From positions 62,001 through 126,000 of the forward strand of contig CALMPB010000400.1 in the NCBI GenBank assembly GCA_937871985.1: a stretch of 64,000 bases of DNA, given 5' to 3'. The translations under genes and the position numbers were made by a program. Under the pieces are notes generated by a model. It saw nothing but the letters and a program-made list of their open reading frames with translations. It was not told the origin of the DNA and made no database searches. Positions 50,227 through 59,245 of this stretch are shown one piece after another. Numbering within the stretch: the stretch's first letter is position 1; every line of letters begins with the position of its first letter. The stretch is from an uncultured Burkholderiaceae bacterium (GTDB lineage Bacteria > Pseudomonadota > Gammaproteobacteria > Burkholderiales > Burkholderiaceae).

Positions 50227-51642
50227 ATGCGTCGAATCAACGCATTGAACCTGGCTCGTTCCCTGGAAGAGGACCAAAGCCAGGAAACCGAAGAACAGCG
50301 CCGTACTCGCGAAGCTGAAGAAGCCGCACGCGGTACTGGTGAAGGTGGTGAGCAACGTCGTCGTGAAGAGGGTGGCGAAGGCACTGAACCCGTCGCTGAC
50401 GATGATGCCTCGCCCGAAGACTCGAACCGTTCAGTCGAATCCGAGCTGACCGAGGTCGGTGACATGGAAGCCGAAGCCGAAGCGCGTCAGACGGAAGTCG
50501 AGCGCGCTGTCGGTATCGCTACCGCCCTGGAAGAACTGGCCGAAGATCTGGCTGCAACGATCGACACGGGTGACGTCCATCCCGCGATGATCACCACCAC
50601 CGATCAGTTCGCCACGCACCTGCTGGACGAAGCTGGTCTGGAACCGCTGCCCGAGCTGGCCATCGAATCCTTCAAATCGCCCGAAGGTCGTGTGCAAGGC
50701 GCTCGCGTTTCGCTCGAATCGATTCGCGACAAGGCCAAGCGTATCTGGGCTGCGATCATCGAAGGGTTGGCCAAACTCGCCGACTTCATCGAGAAGGTCT
50801 ACCTGAAGATCCTGGACTCCTCGATCTTCCTGGCTCGCCGTGCTGAAAAGCTGAAGGTCCGTGCGAACGAACTGAAGGGTGCGACCAAGACCGCCGAATT
50901 CGTCGACACGAACCGCATCTACGACGCACTCGAGATCAAGGGTCGTGCCCCGACCTCGGCTGATATCGACTACGTGCTCAAGACGCTGCAAGAAGTGCAA
51001 GGCGAACAAACCAAGCAGATGCAGCAAGTCTCCAAGCTCGTGGACGTGTTCCGTGGTCCGAATCTGGACGACATCAAGGGCGTCACGCTCGGCTTCAAGA
51101 TCACCGACATGCACGAAGGCAACTTCGATCGCCTGACCCGTACGATCAGCGATCGCCAAGTCGCGTACTTGCGCACGCAAGAACCGATGTGCGGCAGCAC
51201 CTACGTCTACGTGTACCGTCCGGTCGAACCCATCACGAGCGCTGACGGCCTGCGTCGCTGCGATGCGGGTCTGACCAACGATCCGAAGTCCTCGCGTAAC
51301 GGCAACGAAAGCTTCCCCACGCTCGAGATCGCCGAAGCCATCACGTTCTGCGACAAGGTCCTGGAACTGGCGCAGTCGATCCGCATGATGCGTCGCCTCG
51401 GTAACGAGTCTCGCGCCATCAAGCGCAAGCTCGCCAATGAACTGAAAGCCCTGGCTAACCGTTCGATGGCCGATGAGCAGATGAAGAAATCGGTCGAGTT
51501 CGCCCAAGCGCTGTCGGTCTCGCTGCGTTCGATCCTGGATCAGCCGGCGATCGCCATGCAGTCGTACGTGCTCGAAACCTCGCGCGCTGCGCTGGGTTAC
51601 GTGTCGCGCTCGCTGAACGCTTACGGCGCCAAGGCTGCTTAA
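50227..51642 (+). CDS. Inner-body (internal head) protein, paralogue 4
   Basis: 471-aa protein. It starts MRRINALNLARSLEEDQSQ, very like paralogue 1 (S12-L-E14). An acidic Glu/Arg-rich region follows to about residue 90. The site S162-L-E164 (VSLESIRDK) leads into W-A-A-I-I-E...FIEKVYLKILDSS, a weaker copy of the family block. The C-terminus has ILDQPAIAMQSYVLETSRAAL, the shared end motif. It is more divergent than paralogues 1-3. Inner-body role inferred from family and place. Confidence 0.8.
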   Translation: MRRINALNLARSLEEDQSQETEEQRRTREAEEAARGTGEGGEQRRREEGGEGTEPVADDDASPEDSNRSVESELTEVGDMEAEAEARQTEVERAVGIATALEELAEDLAATIDTGDVHPAMITTTDQFATHLLDEAGLEPLPELAIESFKSPEGRVQGARVSLESIRDKAKRIWAAIIEGLAKLADFIEKVYLKILDSSIFLARRAEKLKVRANELKGATKTAEFVDTNRIYDALEIKGRAPTSADIDYVLKTLQEVQGEQTKQMQQVSKLVDVFRGPNLDDIKGVTLGFKITDMHEGNFDRLTRTISDRQVAYLRTQEPMCGSTYVYVYRPVEPITSADGLRRCDAGLTNDPKSSRNGNESFPTLEIAEAITFCDKVLELAQSIRMMRRLGNESRAIKRKLANELKALANRSMADEQMKKSVEFAQALSVSLRSILDQPAIAMQSYVLETSRAALGYVSRSLNAYGAKAA

Positions 51643-51670
51643 GGCAGCGCACCAGCATCATCATGTGACA

Positions 51671-51702
51671 ACCGGCTGTGGGCATCAACTCTCACAGCCG
51701 GT
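51671..51702 (+). other. Intergenic 10-bp hairpin
   Basis: A perfect stem ACCGGCTGTG/CACAGCCGGT (51671-51680/51693-51702), loop of 12, no T-run, between paralogues 4 and 5. Confidence 0.6.
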
Positions 51703-51742
51703 CCTCACCCAGAAAACCTCATTTACAGGATCAATCAAGATC

Positions 51743-53065
51743 ATGCTCCGACATTTCGCAACCAGCCTGGAAGGCATTCGCGATGTGAGCACCGGTCCGG
51801 TTTTGTCGCTCGAAGAAGAAGCGCTCGTCATGGACGAGGCTGCTGACACTGGCGCCCAGATCGACGGTGACCTGAACGAAGTCGAACGTGTCATCGAAGT
51901 GGCCAGCGGTCTGGAAGACCTGGCCGTCGTTGCCGACACCATCGAAGAAGCCACCCCGCAGCAACTCGCCCTCGTCCAAGTCGCTGGCGACCTGGCCGTG
52001 GCCGGCACCGACGTCACCTCCGACGACCTCCTGCCCTCCCTGGAAAGCTACAAGGGCGGCAAGATCTCGATGGAAGGCCTGCGCGAGATCGCTCAGACCG
52101 TCTGGCAGAACATCATCCAGTTCCTGGCCAAGATCTGGGCGCAGATCGAGCAGTTCTATCACCTGCTCTTCTCGACCATCGCCTCGACGCGCGCTCGCCT
52201 GAACGCGCTGAAAGAACGCAACAAGGCTGCCGTCTCGAAGAAGTCCGAAGTCAAGGGCATCATCGTGAACGTCGGCGTGGCTGCGATCTGCGTGGACTAC
52301 AAGCCGGTCACCAAGGAAAGCGAGCTGCTCGCCGCCCTGAAGAACTGGGACACGGCAGCCGAGTACACGTTCAACAAGCACCTGGACGGCGTGATCGCAG
52401 TGGCAGACGTGGTGGTGAAGTCGCTGGCCAACTTCGATCCCTCGAAGGCCGTCGAAACCGCGACCCAGGCCAAGGACGACATCGCCAAGGTCTTCTCGCA
52501 ACAAGGCAAGCCGCCCGGCGTGAAGGGTCTGGATGGCAAGCGCTTCCCCGGCTTCACGACCTCCACGGGCCAGGCGCTGCTGGGCAACGTGAGCCTGCTG
52601 GTCAAGGCGTTCAACTCGCAAGAAGGCGCTTCCGTGCTGGGTTCGCTCGAGCGCTTCCGTCAGTCGGGTACCGAGCTGGGTGCCACCAAGGCCGAAGGCG
52701 ACAAGCTCCCGGCCGAAGTGACGTTCGAGACCCTGTCCAACGGCGCCATCGACAAGGTCATCGCCGAGTGCGAAGCGATCCTGAAGACGGCCGAAAGCTA
52801 CAAGACGGGTTCCCGTTCGGCGCAGGTGAAGAAGACTCGCGAAGCCCTGAAGGCTGCCGGCGAGAAAGCCACCGCTGCGATGAAGAAGTTCCCCACCGAG
52901 CAAAACATCGACTCGATCACCGCGCACTACAAGGCGCTCGTGAACTTCAACAAGTCGTTCGTCTCCTGGGTGAAGAACCCGGCCGGCGACATGCTGCGCT
53001 CCTCGCTCACCACGGTGCGCGCTGCCATGATGCTCTGCTCGAAGTCGCTCGACACCTACAAGTGA
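51743..53065 (+). CDS. Inner-body (internal head) protein, paralogue 5
   Basis: 440-aa protein starting at ATG 51743 (weak AGGA site). Candidate cleavage sites S8-L-E10, S22-L-E24, S99-L-E101 and S109-M-E111. The last (ISMEGLREI) opens the block W-Q-N-I-I-Q-F-L-A-K-I-W...FYHLLFSTIAS. The body is helical, Lys/Ala-rich. The shared C-terminal end motif is reduced to WVKNPAGDMLRSSLTTVRAAM. It is the most divergent member and ends the array; the terminator 53109-53153 follows. Confidence 0.8.
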   Translation: MLRHFATSLEGIRDVSTGPVLSLEEEALVMDEAADTGAQIDGDLNEVERVIEVASGLEDLAVVADTIEEATPQQLALVQVAGDLAVAGTDVTSDDLLPSLESYKGGKISMEGLREIAQTVWQNIIQFLAKIWAQIEQFYHLLFSTIASTRARLNALKERNKAAVSKKSEVKGIIVNVGVAAICVDYKPVTKESELLAALKNWDTAAEYTFNKHLDGVIAVADVVVKSLANFDPSKAVETATQAKDDIAKVFSQQGKPPGVKGLDGKRFPGFTTSTGQALLGNVSLLVKAFNSQEGASVLGSLERFRQSGTELGATKAEGDKLPAEVTFETLSNGAIDKVIAECEAILKTAESYKTGSRSAQVKKTREALKAAGEKATAAMKKFPTEQNIDSITAHYKALVNFNKSFVSWVKNPAGDMLRSSLTTVRAAMMLCSKSLDTYK

Positions 53066-53108
53066 TCGGCGGCTAGACCGTGCCCTAACGAAGACGGGGC
53101 CTTCGCGT

Positions 53109-53153
53109 CATAAGTCCCCTACCCTGGCTTTCGAGCTGGGGTAGGGTTTTATG
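53109..53153 (+). terminator. Terminator of the inner-body operon (CATAA/TTATG arms)
   Basis: CCCTACCC/GGGTAGGG (53117-53124/53139-53146) is followed by TTTTA. Outer arms are CATAA (53109-53113) and TTATG (53149-53153), a reduced version of the CGGCATA arm. Confidence 0.75.
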
Positions 53154-53213
53154 CTGTAATTTTAGTTTCCCGGGCAATTTTATGCACATAGAACTTTTAC
53201 CTGGATAACCGCT

Positions 53214-54749
53214 ATGCCTAAACTTGTGAAGATGGTTCCGGAGACGGAGGATAGCTTTACGCGTCCTGTGATCCTGGAGGTTATGCGGCATCTGTACGAG
53301 ATCACGGGACTGGCCAAAACGACGGACATTCTCTTTCCTGGCGACACGGCTGCCTCTTCGGCACAGATCGGCTCGACCATGGATACTAAAGGCGAGACGC
53401 TGCGCACATCGACTACCGAACGCTGGGAAGTCGAAGTCGATGAGCAGATGCCGCCTGAATACATGCTCTCGATGGCAGTGCTGCGCCCGGAGCATGGTTT
53501 TATCTTCGCTGACGATGCGTTGGAAGTGGCTGTCAAGCCCGCCTACGCGCCGACCGAATACACGCTGTCTTTTCGCTATCGCGCTCCGAACAAAAACAAA
53601 GCCGAGCGCTGGCGCGATGACATTCGTAACCGCGTAGCCCAAGGCCGCGACACGTTTGTGAAAGCGGTCTCGTATCACTACTCGGTGCCTGACGAATTCG
53701 ATGTCATCATGCGTGAGATTCATCGCCTACGTGAAAACGTAGACGGTTACGGCGAAGACTACGACACGTGGTTTAAGAAGTACCGTACGAAGCGCTTCAC
53801 GACGATCAAAGACCATGCCAATAAGAATGGCTTGGAAGTGATTGCCGAGACGCAAAACGAAGTGCTGGGTTGGTTTGATTTTGAGAGCGCGCCTGAGCGC
53901 GGTGGGCGTGACGACGAGTACGACACGTGGTTCATCTCGTTCTCCTACAAGTTCAAGATCGATAAGCCCGTGGCTTGCGTACTCTACTACCCGATGATGA
54001 TCCACAACCAGGTCATCCAGTACGTAGATAAAGAAGGCGCAGATGACCTGAACAAACACCAACGCCGGTACTCGCTTTCGGGTCGGCAACTGAACTACTT
54101 CGACATGACCCAAGAAGTTGGGTTGGGTCCGAAGGTTCCGGGCCACGCCGTGCCCTTCTACGATGAGTTCGTGCCGAATCGCTCGAACATCGTGCAGCCC
54201 ACGCTTCGTATCGTGACGTGTTTGTTTGCGCTCGATCTGAGCGAGGGTGGTGATCGCCGTGCACTCATGAGTTTGCAGAAGCTAGGCGATGGGTTCAAGC
54301 TCACTCCAGTCATCAATCGCTTCATGCGTGGTGAAGCGCCTTTCATGCTTTACCCCATGAAGTCTGTCTTTAACGTCTCGCTCTATAAGGGCGGGTATTT
54401 GATGGCGGCCGATAAGTTTGAGATCGATAGCGAGCTGAACATCCGCTCCAAGGAAGACCTCTCGCCTCGCCACTACTACCACATGCGGCTCTCGGTGGTA
54501 ACGAACCTGGCGTATCTCGATCAGGACGCCAAAGACCGGCTCAAAGAGAATGGCGATGCGTTGCAGGAAATCGTCTGCGCGCTCGACCCGAACCTGTGTG
54601 GCCAGCCGCCTAAGAATGGCAACAACTACGTGCGCACTCCTGATTGGGAGCAAATCGTAGATGCCATTAACAAGAACACGCTTCAGCAACTCACGCGGCG
54701 ATTCCGCACCGTGCAGTTCCTCTCTATCGACGCTATTTCCCCGAGGTAA
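53214..54749 (+). CDS. Virion structural protein, 511 aa
   Basis: 511-aa protein opening a tight four-gene operon (gaps of 2, -1 and 12 bases). Mixed alpha/beta, rich in Tyr, Asp and Arg, with no enzymatic motif (for example RPVILEVMRHLYEITGL at the start, FSYKFKIDKPVACVLYYPM in the middle). Size, context and composition fit a tail, neck or baseplate protein of a phiKZ-type phage. ATG after TACCTGGATAACCGCT. Not recognised by name. Confidence 0.75.
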   Translation: MPKLVKMVPETEDSFTRPVILEVMRHLYEITGLAKTTDILFPGDTAASSAQIGSTMDTKGETLRTSTTERWEVEVDEQMPPEYMLSMAVLRPEHGFIFADDALEVAVKPAYAPTEYTLSFRYRAPNKNKAERWRDDIRNRVAQGRDTFVKAVSYHYSVPDEFDVIMREIHRLRENVDGYGEDYDTWFKKYRTKRFTTIKDHANKNGLEVIAETQNEVLGWFDFESAPERGGRDDEYDTWFISFSYKFKIDKPVACVLYYPMMIHNQVIQYVDKEGADDLNKHQRRYSLSGRQLNYFDMTQEVGLGPKVPGHAVPFYDEFVPNRSNIVQPTLRIVTCLFALDLSEGGDRRALMSLQKLGDGFKLTPVINRFMRGEAPFMLYPMKSVFNVSLYKGGYLMAADKFEIDSELNIRSKEDLSPRHYYHMRLSVVTNLAYLDQDAKDRLKENGDALQEIVCALDPNLCGQPPKNGNNYVRTPDWEQIVDAINKNTLQQLTRRFRTVQFLSIDAISPR

Positions 54750-54751
54750 TC

Positions 54752-56119
54752 ATGGGTGTTATTGAATCGTCTCCGGATACCCCGACTCCGGATCGTAAGC
54801 CGCCTCTGGAAGTGGCAGCCAAAGAACTGAAGGGCGTGTTTGTCGATACGCGTTACACGCCTGCTGCCAGCCTTCAGATGTACGTGGAAGGCAGTTCCTG
54901 GACGGTGGACTACTACAGCCAAGTCTTGGGCGATGACTCGGCTCTGGTCGGTCAGAACGTCAATCGCAAAGCGGTCTACCAGAACTACCAGCGTGTGCTG
55001 GGCATGGAGCTTAAGGTCACGCAGGCGCTGGCTAACCCCAGCCAAGACCCGCGTAGCAAGTCGCTCCTACTCACGGGTGAAGCCACGGTCTACCCGTTTG
55101 TCATTCCGAACGAAGGCGATATGTTTATCGCTGACATCGGCGATGGCCGCACGGGCCTCTTTAAGGTCATTGGATCGGAGCGCATGCAGATCCAGCGCGA
55201 TGCGTGCCACTCGATCCAGTACCAACTGGTCGAAGAGCTTTCGCAAGAACGCAACGAAGACCTGAAAGAGAAAACCATCGCTACGTATCACTACGTGCGA
55301 GATTTCTTGATCCATGGTCAGAATCCGCTCTTGATCGACCAGGATTACCAGAACTACCGCAATCTCGCGATGAACTATCGCGATATGGTCAAACTCTGGT
55401 TCCGTAGCTTTTACAGCAACGAATACGCTACCGTCATGATGCCGGGCCAGCAACCGCTCACGATCTACGACCACTTCCTCACGAAGTTCATGACGAGCCT
55501 CGTGCAAACGACCGAAGCGCGTGAGCGGCAATTCACCCGGTGCTTGAACGTCGACAATGACGAAGCCCTTTCCTGCATCCAGCTCTGGACGCTACTTACC
55601 GAACGCGACGTGAAGCTTTTCTATCACGTAAACCAGCGCATGGGGTTGGTGGAAGTCGGCCAGTTCTCATCTAACGGCATGCTCGAAGGGATCTTCTTTT
55701 CGAACATCTCACGCGTCGTGTATCCGAAAGACCCCGAAGTCTCGGTGGACTACGGACGCCATATCCCGGCTAAGACCATTTCGCTCGACACCATCAAAGA
55801 CGTGCCTTCGCGTATCCGGTCACTCGAAGACCTCATCCCTGAGGCAAAGCTCAAAGGCCTGCCCTACGAGCAAGCGCCTCTCATCCATCCGGTGACGATC
55901 GATGACTACTATGTACTATCGCAGGCGTTCTATGAGCGCGCTGCAACAGGCCAGTCTAAACTGGAGCGTGCCGTGCAAGATTATCTTGCTGGCCGCGCTA
56001 TTGACGTGGGGTTGCTGGTGGTGATGTGCGAGACGTACCACGCCTGGGGTGCGCTCGAGCGGTTCTACTACACGCCAATCCTGCTGCTTCTCATCCGGGC
56101 GACTGTAAGGAGCATCTGA
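54752..56119 (+). CDS. Virion structural protein, 455 aa
   Basis: 455-aa protein, start two bases after the previous stop (CCGAGGTAATC). Disordered first 20 residues, then beta-rich (YVEGSSWTVDYYSQVLGDD), then a long helical half. EATVYPFVIPNEGDMFIADIGDGRTGLFKV is the kind of beta-barrel segment seen in tail and baseplate proteins. It shares TGATG with the next gene. Probably assembles with its three neighbours. Confidence 0.75.
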   Translation: MGVIESSPDTPTPDRKPPLEVAAKELKGVFVDTRYTPAASLQMYVEGSSWTVDYYSQVLGDDSALVGQNVNRKAVYQNYQRVLGMELKVTQALANPSQDPRSKSLLLTGEATVYPFVIPNEGDMFIADIGDGRTGLFKVIGSERMQIQRDACHSIQYQLVEELSQERNEDLKEKTIATYHYVRDFLIHGQNPLLIDQDYQNYRNLAMNYRDMVKLWFRSFYSNEYATVMMPGQQPLTIYDHFLTKFMTSLVQTTEARERQFTRCLNVDNDEALSCIQLWTLLTERDVKLFYHVNQRMGLVEVGQFSSNGMLEGIFFSNISRVVYPKDPEVSVDYGRHIPAKTISLDTIKDVPSRIRSLEDLIPEAKLKGLPYEQAPLIHPVTIDDYYVLSQAFYERAATGQSKLERAVQDYLAGRAIDVGLLVVMCETYHAWGALERFYYTPILLLLIRATVRSI

Positions 56120-56745
56120 TGGCTGCGCCTAACGTCTACATCCCGCCCAAAGACCGGGGGCCGCGCTACCCGATCTTTAACGTCGATTACCTGTGCCGGG
56201 TGCCGGCCATGGCAGCGCGCTCGCCTGAAGAGATCGAGATGTTCGGTACACCCGCGTCAAGCGATGAGCAGGCTGATGCCACGATGCTTAACGAGCGGAT
56301 CCTGACTTACCTTACGATCGGCCAGATGGTGGAGTATTTCGCCAAAGGCATCGATGTGGGTCTGGTTACGTTTGGAGACAGCAAAAAGATCTACCACGCC
56401 ATCACTGGGTATCTGACCACGTGGAAAGAAATCATGGATCGCTCCATGATGACGCGTGGCGTACCGATTGATGATCTGATCCTGCTCGATGAGTTTGCCA
56501 ATAGCGTCTACGAGCACGCCAAGTACCAGATCAAGGGCGATGCCTTCCTCGATAACTTCCTCTCGCGCGTTTCGATGCGCGTCACGCGCGATAGCATTTT
56601 GGGCAACCCCGATGCCAAGCGGTTGAAGGAAGAAGGCAAAAACCCCGATATCCCCGAGCGCGACAGCATGGCAAGCGTCTTTGCTGCCCATAAGTTCTCC
56701 ATGGGTGGGCAGCGGCGTTGGGGCAAGACCGAAGACACTAACTAA
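56119..56745 (+). CDS. Virion-operon protein, 208 aa
   Basis: 208-aa protein from ATG 56119, which overlaps the previous stop (TGATG) and has AAGGAGCATCTG before it. The frame is open to 56026, but that part overlaps the upstream gene. Starts MAAPNVYIPPKDRGPRYP, then helical, with charged middle and a Gly/Arg-rich end (SMGGQRRWGKTEDTN). No family recognised. Co-translated with the 455-aa protein. Confidence 0.75.
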   Translation: MAAPNVYIPPKDRGPRYPIFNVDYLCRVPAMAARSPEEIEMFGTPASSDEQADATMLNERILTYLTIGQMVEYFAKGIDVGLVTFGDSKKIYHAITGYLTTWKEIMDRSMMTRGVPIDDLILLDEFANSVYEHAKYQIKGDAFLDNFLSRVSMRVTRDSILGNPDAKRLKEEGKNPDIPERDSMASVFAAHKFSMGGQRRWGKTEDTN

Positions 56746-56757
56746 CGAGGACTGGAT

Positions 56758-58110
56758 ATGGAATTTGAAAGCTCCTCGCTTAGCCGGGAGGTTGACGCCA
56801 TCATTCGTAGCGGAGTCAAGCCGGTTCACTACACGTGGTCGGCCGTTATCCATACGCCTGAAGGCGACTTTCCGGCAATGAAAGTCTTGCAGATCGATCG
56901 GCTGCGAGATTTTGAAAACAACTTCGGTCCGGTAGTCATGGCGACCTTGGTGCTGGGATTGGGTACGTATGCCAAACGGATCTGGCCCCAGACGAACCTA
57001 GAGATCACCCTTACCCGTAGGCCTTTGGCTGAAGTGGGTGATACGGTGATGCTAAATAACACAGCAGCCAGCGAGCGGTTTGATGCGGTGATGGACGAGA
57101 GCTTTCGCTCTCCGATCGTGGAAGGCAATACTTTCAACGTGCCTGACGAAGATACGCTGAACCGCACCAACATGATCGAAGTGCCGTTTCAACTCGTGAA
57201 CAAGTCTCTGGGACGCCTGCGCATGATGACGGTGGGCGCGACCTATCGCAACACCACGGGTGAGATTGCCACTCGTCTCATGCTCACGCGAGAAGCCAAG
57301 AGCTTACAGATTGACAGCACGCTGATTCTCAAAGGTGTCGAGATGACGCCTGCTGCCAATCAAGCCCAGCGCGATCATGTGGTTATCCCGCCGGGCACCC
57401 CGCTTTACTCAGTCCCGCATCACGTGCATACCAAGTGCGGCGGACTTTATAGTGCGGGGATCGGCTCGTACTACGAAGGCGACTACTGGTACATCTGGCC
57501 CGTCTACGATACCGAGCGCTGGGAGCAAGCTCCAGGGCGCAGACTCACCGTCATCAACGTGCCGAAAAACAAGTACCCGAAGATCGAGCGCTCGTACATG
57601 GTGGAAGGTAGCGTCATTACCATCATGGCAAACGGCAACGTAACGTTCCAAAGCGACACGGAGAGTAAACAACTGAACGAAGGCAATGGCGTGATGTTTG
57701 CCAACGCTGACGATCTGGAAAACAACTTCGTGCAAGTCTCGGGCAACCGAGCAGTCGCTTCGCGAGGCCGCTCGAACAACGAGTTCTTGGCGCAGCAACG
57801 TGAGAACGGGCTGAACAACATTCAGCGCAGCACCAACCCGATTAACGCCAATCCGTACCTGGAGTATTCCAAGTTGGCGCGTCGTCGCGGTGAAGTGCTG
57901 AATGTGGAGTGGGAGAACTCTGACCCCACGCTCATTGAGCCTGGCATGGCTGCCCGGATGCTGTACCTGGAAGGCAGTAACCTACGGGAGATCCGAGGGC
58001 TGGTACTCAAAGCGGCGGAATTTACCCGACTGGCTGGCGAAGGTATGACCTCCACGCGGTTCATTACGACGACTGTGGTATCGCTTTTCATGTCGCCTGA
58101 GCAGTTCTAA
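56758..58110 (+). CDS. Virion structural protein, 450 aa (baseplate hub-like candidate)
   Basis: 450-aa protein. The N-terminal domain (VHYTWSAVIHTPEGDFPAMK, RDFENNFGPVVMATLVL, then LEITLTRRPL) has the alternating pattern seen in hub-type baseplate proteins with interwoven beta-barrels. The middle includes PPGTPLYSVPHHVHTKCGG and YYEGDYWYIWPVYD, aromatic-rich. Asn-rich flexible segment near 340-370. Last gene of the operon; terminator 58114-58152. The hub idea is a guess from pattern only. Confidence 0.75.
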   Translation: MEFESSSLSREVDAIIRSGVKPVHYTWSAVIHTPEGDFPAMKVLQIDRLRDFENNFGPVVMATLVLGLGTYAKRIWPQTNLEITLTRRPLAEVGDTVMLNNTAASERFDAVMDESFRSPIVEGNTFNVPDEDTLNRTNMIEVPFQLVNKSLGRLRMMTVGATYRNTTGEIATRLMLTREAKSLQIDSTLILKGVEMTPAANQAQRDHVVIPPGTPLYSVPHHVHTKCGGLYSAGIGSYYEGDYWYIWPVYDTERWEQAPGRRLTVINVPKNKYPKIERSYMVEGSVITIMANGNVTFQSDTESKQLNEGNGVMFANADDLENNFVQVSGNRAVASRGRSNNEFLAQQRENGLNNIQRSTNPINANPYLEYSKLARRRGEVLNVEWENSDPTLIEPGMAARMLYLEGSNLREIRGLVLKAAEFTRLAGEGMTSTRFITTTVVSLFMSPEQF

Positions 58111-58113
58111 AAC

Positions 58114-58152
58114 GGCATAACGGAAAGGGGTGGCGCCCTTTCCTTTTATGCT
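58114..58152 (+). terminator. Terminator with GGCATAA/TTATGC arms
   Basis: GGAAAGGG/CCCTTTCC (58122-58129/58136-58143) with outer arms GGCATAA (58114-58120) and TTATGC (about 58147-58152) and a T4 run inside the right arm. Confidence 0.8.
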
Positions 58153-58245
58153 CAAAAAGCGGCCAATAAGTATGTAGCATCAAAACTTCAAACGATTCTT
58201 TTCTTTGCGAAGGATCGTCAGCATCGCAACCGAAGAGAGTGGTTT

Positions 58246-58785
58246 ATGGCAACCCAACGACCTTATGCTGGCAGCAGTGCCGAGCGTCTGACAGCGCTCA
58301 TCAATAAGGACAATGACAGCAAGATTCGGGAAGGCGTTGATTTTTACTTCGGTGTTCCGGAACCCTACACCGACTCCGAAGGACGCAACACCCAGATCGT
58401 GCTCACGCCCATCCCGGGCCGTCCGTTTAATCCCGTACAGAAGACTGTCTTCTACAAACGCTTGGAGCTCACGGCTCTGTCGCGCTTACCGGAAGGCATG
58501 GTCAAGTCCGTACGGATCGAAGCTGTTCCCTTTTCCATCCACGAGATTCTGGGCGCCCTGAACGCAGCGCTTGGCGTGGATCTGCAGCCTGAAGAAGTGG
58601 TCGATGCCACCTTCGATACCGAAGAAGCGACCTACGCGCTTTCGATCGCCAGTGAATCTGCGTCTCTGGCTTGGCTGCAAAGTACGTTCGAATTCAAAGC
58701 TGTGCATGGCGACGAACCGGTCCCGCTCTCTGATGCGATCGCCGTCTCGATGCTGAACGGCCTGATCTATAACCCACCCACGTAA
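58246..58785 (+). CDS. Small beta-rich virion protein, tandem family member 1
   Basis: 179-aa protein, first of seven tandem relatives. Family pattern: an N-terminal helix with L-x-x-L-I-N-x-x-N, a strand block with '...Y/F..R.EL..L', a helix-turn with '(I/L)...N...G(V/I)(D/N)LQ.E..VDA', and the strand '...S....W......'. This short form ends VPLSDAIAVSMLNGLIYNPPT, almost the same as member 2 (IPLSSVI...LNGLVYVAPT). Probably a structural (tail-fibre, collar or decoration) protein. ATG follows GAAGAGAGTGGTTT. Confidence 0.75.
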   Translation: MATQRPYAGSSAERLTALINKDNDSKIREGVDFYFGVPEPYTDSEGRNTQIVLTPIPGRPFNPVQKTVFYKRLELTALSRLPEGMVKSVRIEAVPFSIHEILGALNAALGVDLQPEEVVDATFDTEEATYALSIASESASLAWLQSTFEFKAVHGDEPVPLSDAIAVSMLNGLIYNPPT

Positions 58786-58789
58786 CCCC

Positions 58790-58898
58790 TTGCGCAACTG
58801 GTTTACCGGATTGCCCGTTTTCCCCGAGTCAAAAGATTTTCAACTAGATATTACTAACTCGAGCCACTACAAAAGAGGCGCTTTGTGTTGCGCAACAC
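58790..58898. repeat. TTGCGCAA elements including a 14-bp perfect palindrome
   Basis: TTGCGCAA occurs at 58790-58797 and again at the centre of the perfect palindrome GTGTTGCGCAACAC (58885-58898). A near-identical palindrome, TGTTTGCGCAAACA, lies upstream of the shell gene at 6305-6318. Possible binding site for a dimeric regulator of the following small genes. Confidence 0.4.
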
Positions 58899-58954
58899 GA
58901 AGTGACCAAGTCGAGAATAGGATAATCTGTTACTCTTGCTCTGTGGAAAACTCA

Positions 58955-59245
58955 GTGTCTAATAAGGGCAATTTCAAGGTCACGTTGACCCGCATGTTTC
59001 TTGACTCTCACCAACGCTATAACGACACCCTGCGTGACGCTCCCATGGGAAGCGCAACGAAAGAGGAGTTGCAGCGCTTTGTGAAACTGCAAGAAAAACT
59101 CAGGCTGGCGATTTGGGCGTTTCAAGACACCCGGTCCCTGCGTGCGTACGAAGAGCTCCAGAACGCTTTGGATGCTTCGCGTACGTTTATCGAGGCGCTA
59201 CACAAGCGCGTGCACGGTGAATCAGTAAGGAGGTTAAATGGGTAA
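58955..59245 (+). CDS. Small helical protein, 96 aa
   Basis: 96-aa protein, probably from GTG 58955 (GGAAAA eight bases before), reading VSNKGNFKVTLTRMFLDSHQ. An ATG at 58994 would give 83 aa. The frame is open upstream to 58790 but that part is not protein-like. Charged amphipathic helices, no motif. Its end overlaps the start of the 49-aa membrane protein by eight bases, so the two are coupled and may act together. Confidence 0.6.
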   Translation: MSNKGNFKVTLTRMFLDSHQRYNDTLRDAPMGSATKEELQRFVKLQEKLRLAIWAFQDTRSLRAYEELQNALDASRTFIEALHKRVHGESVRRLNG

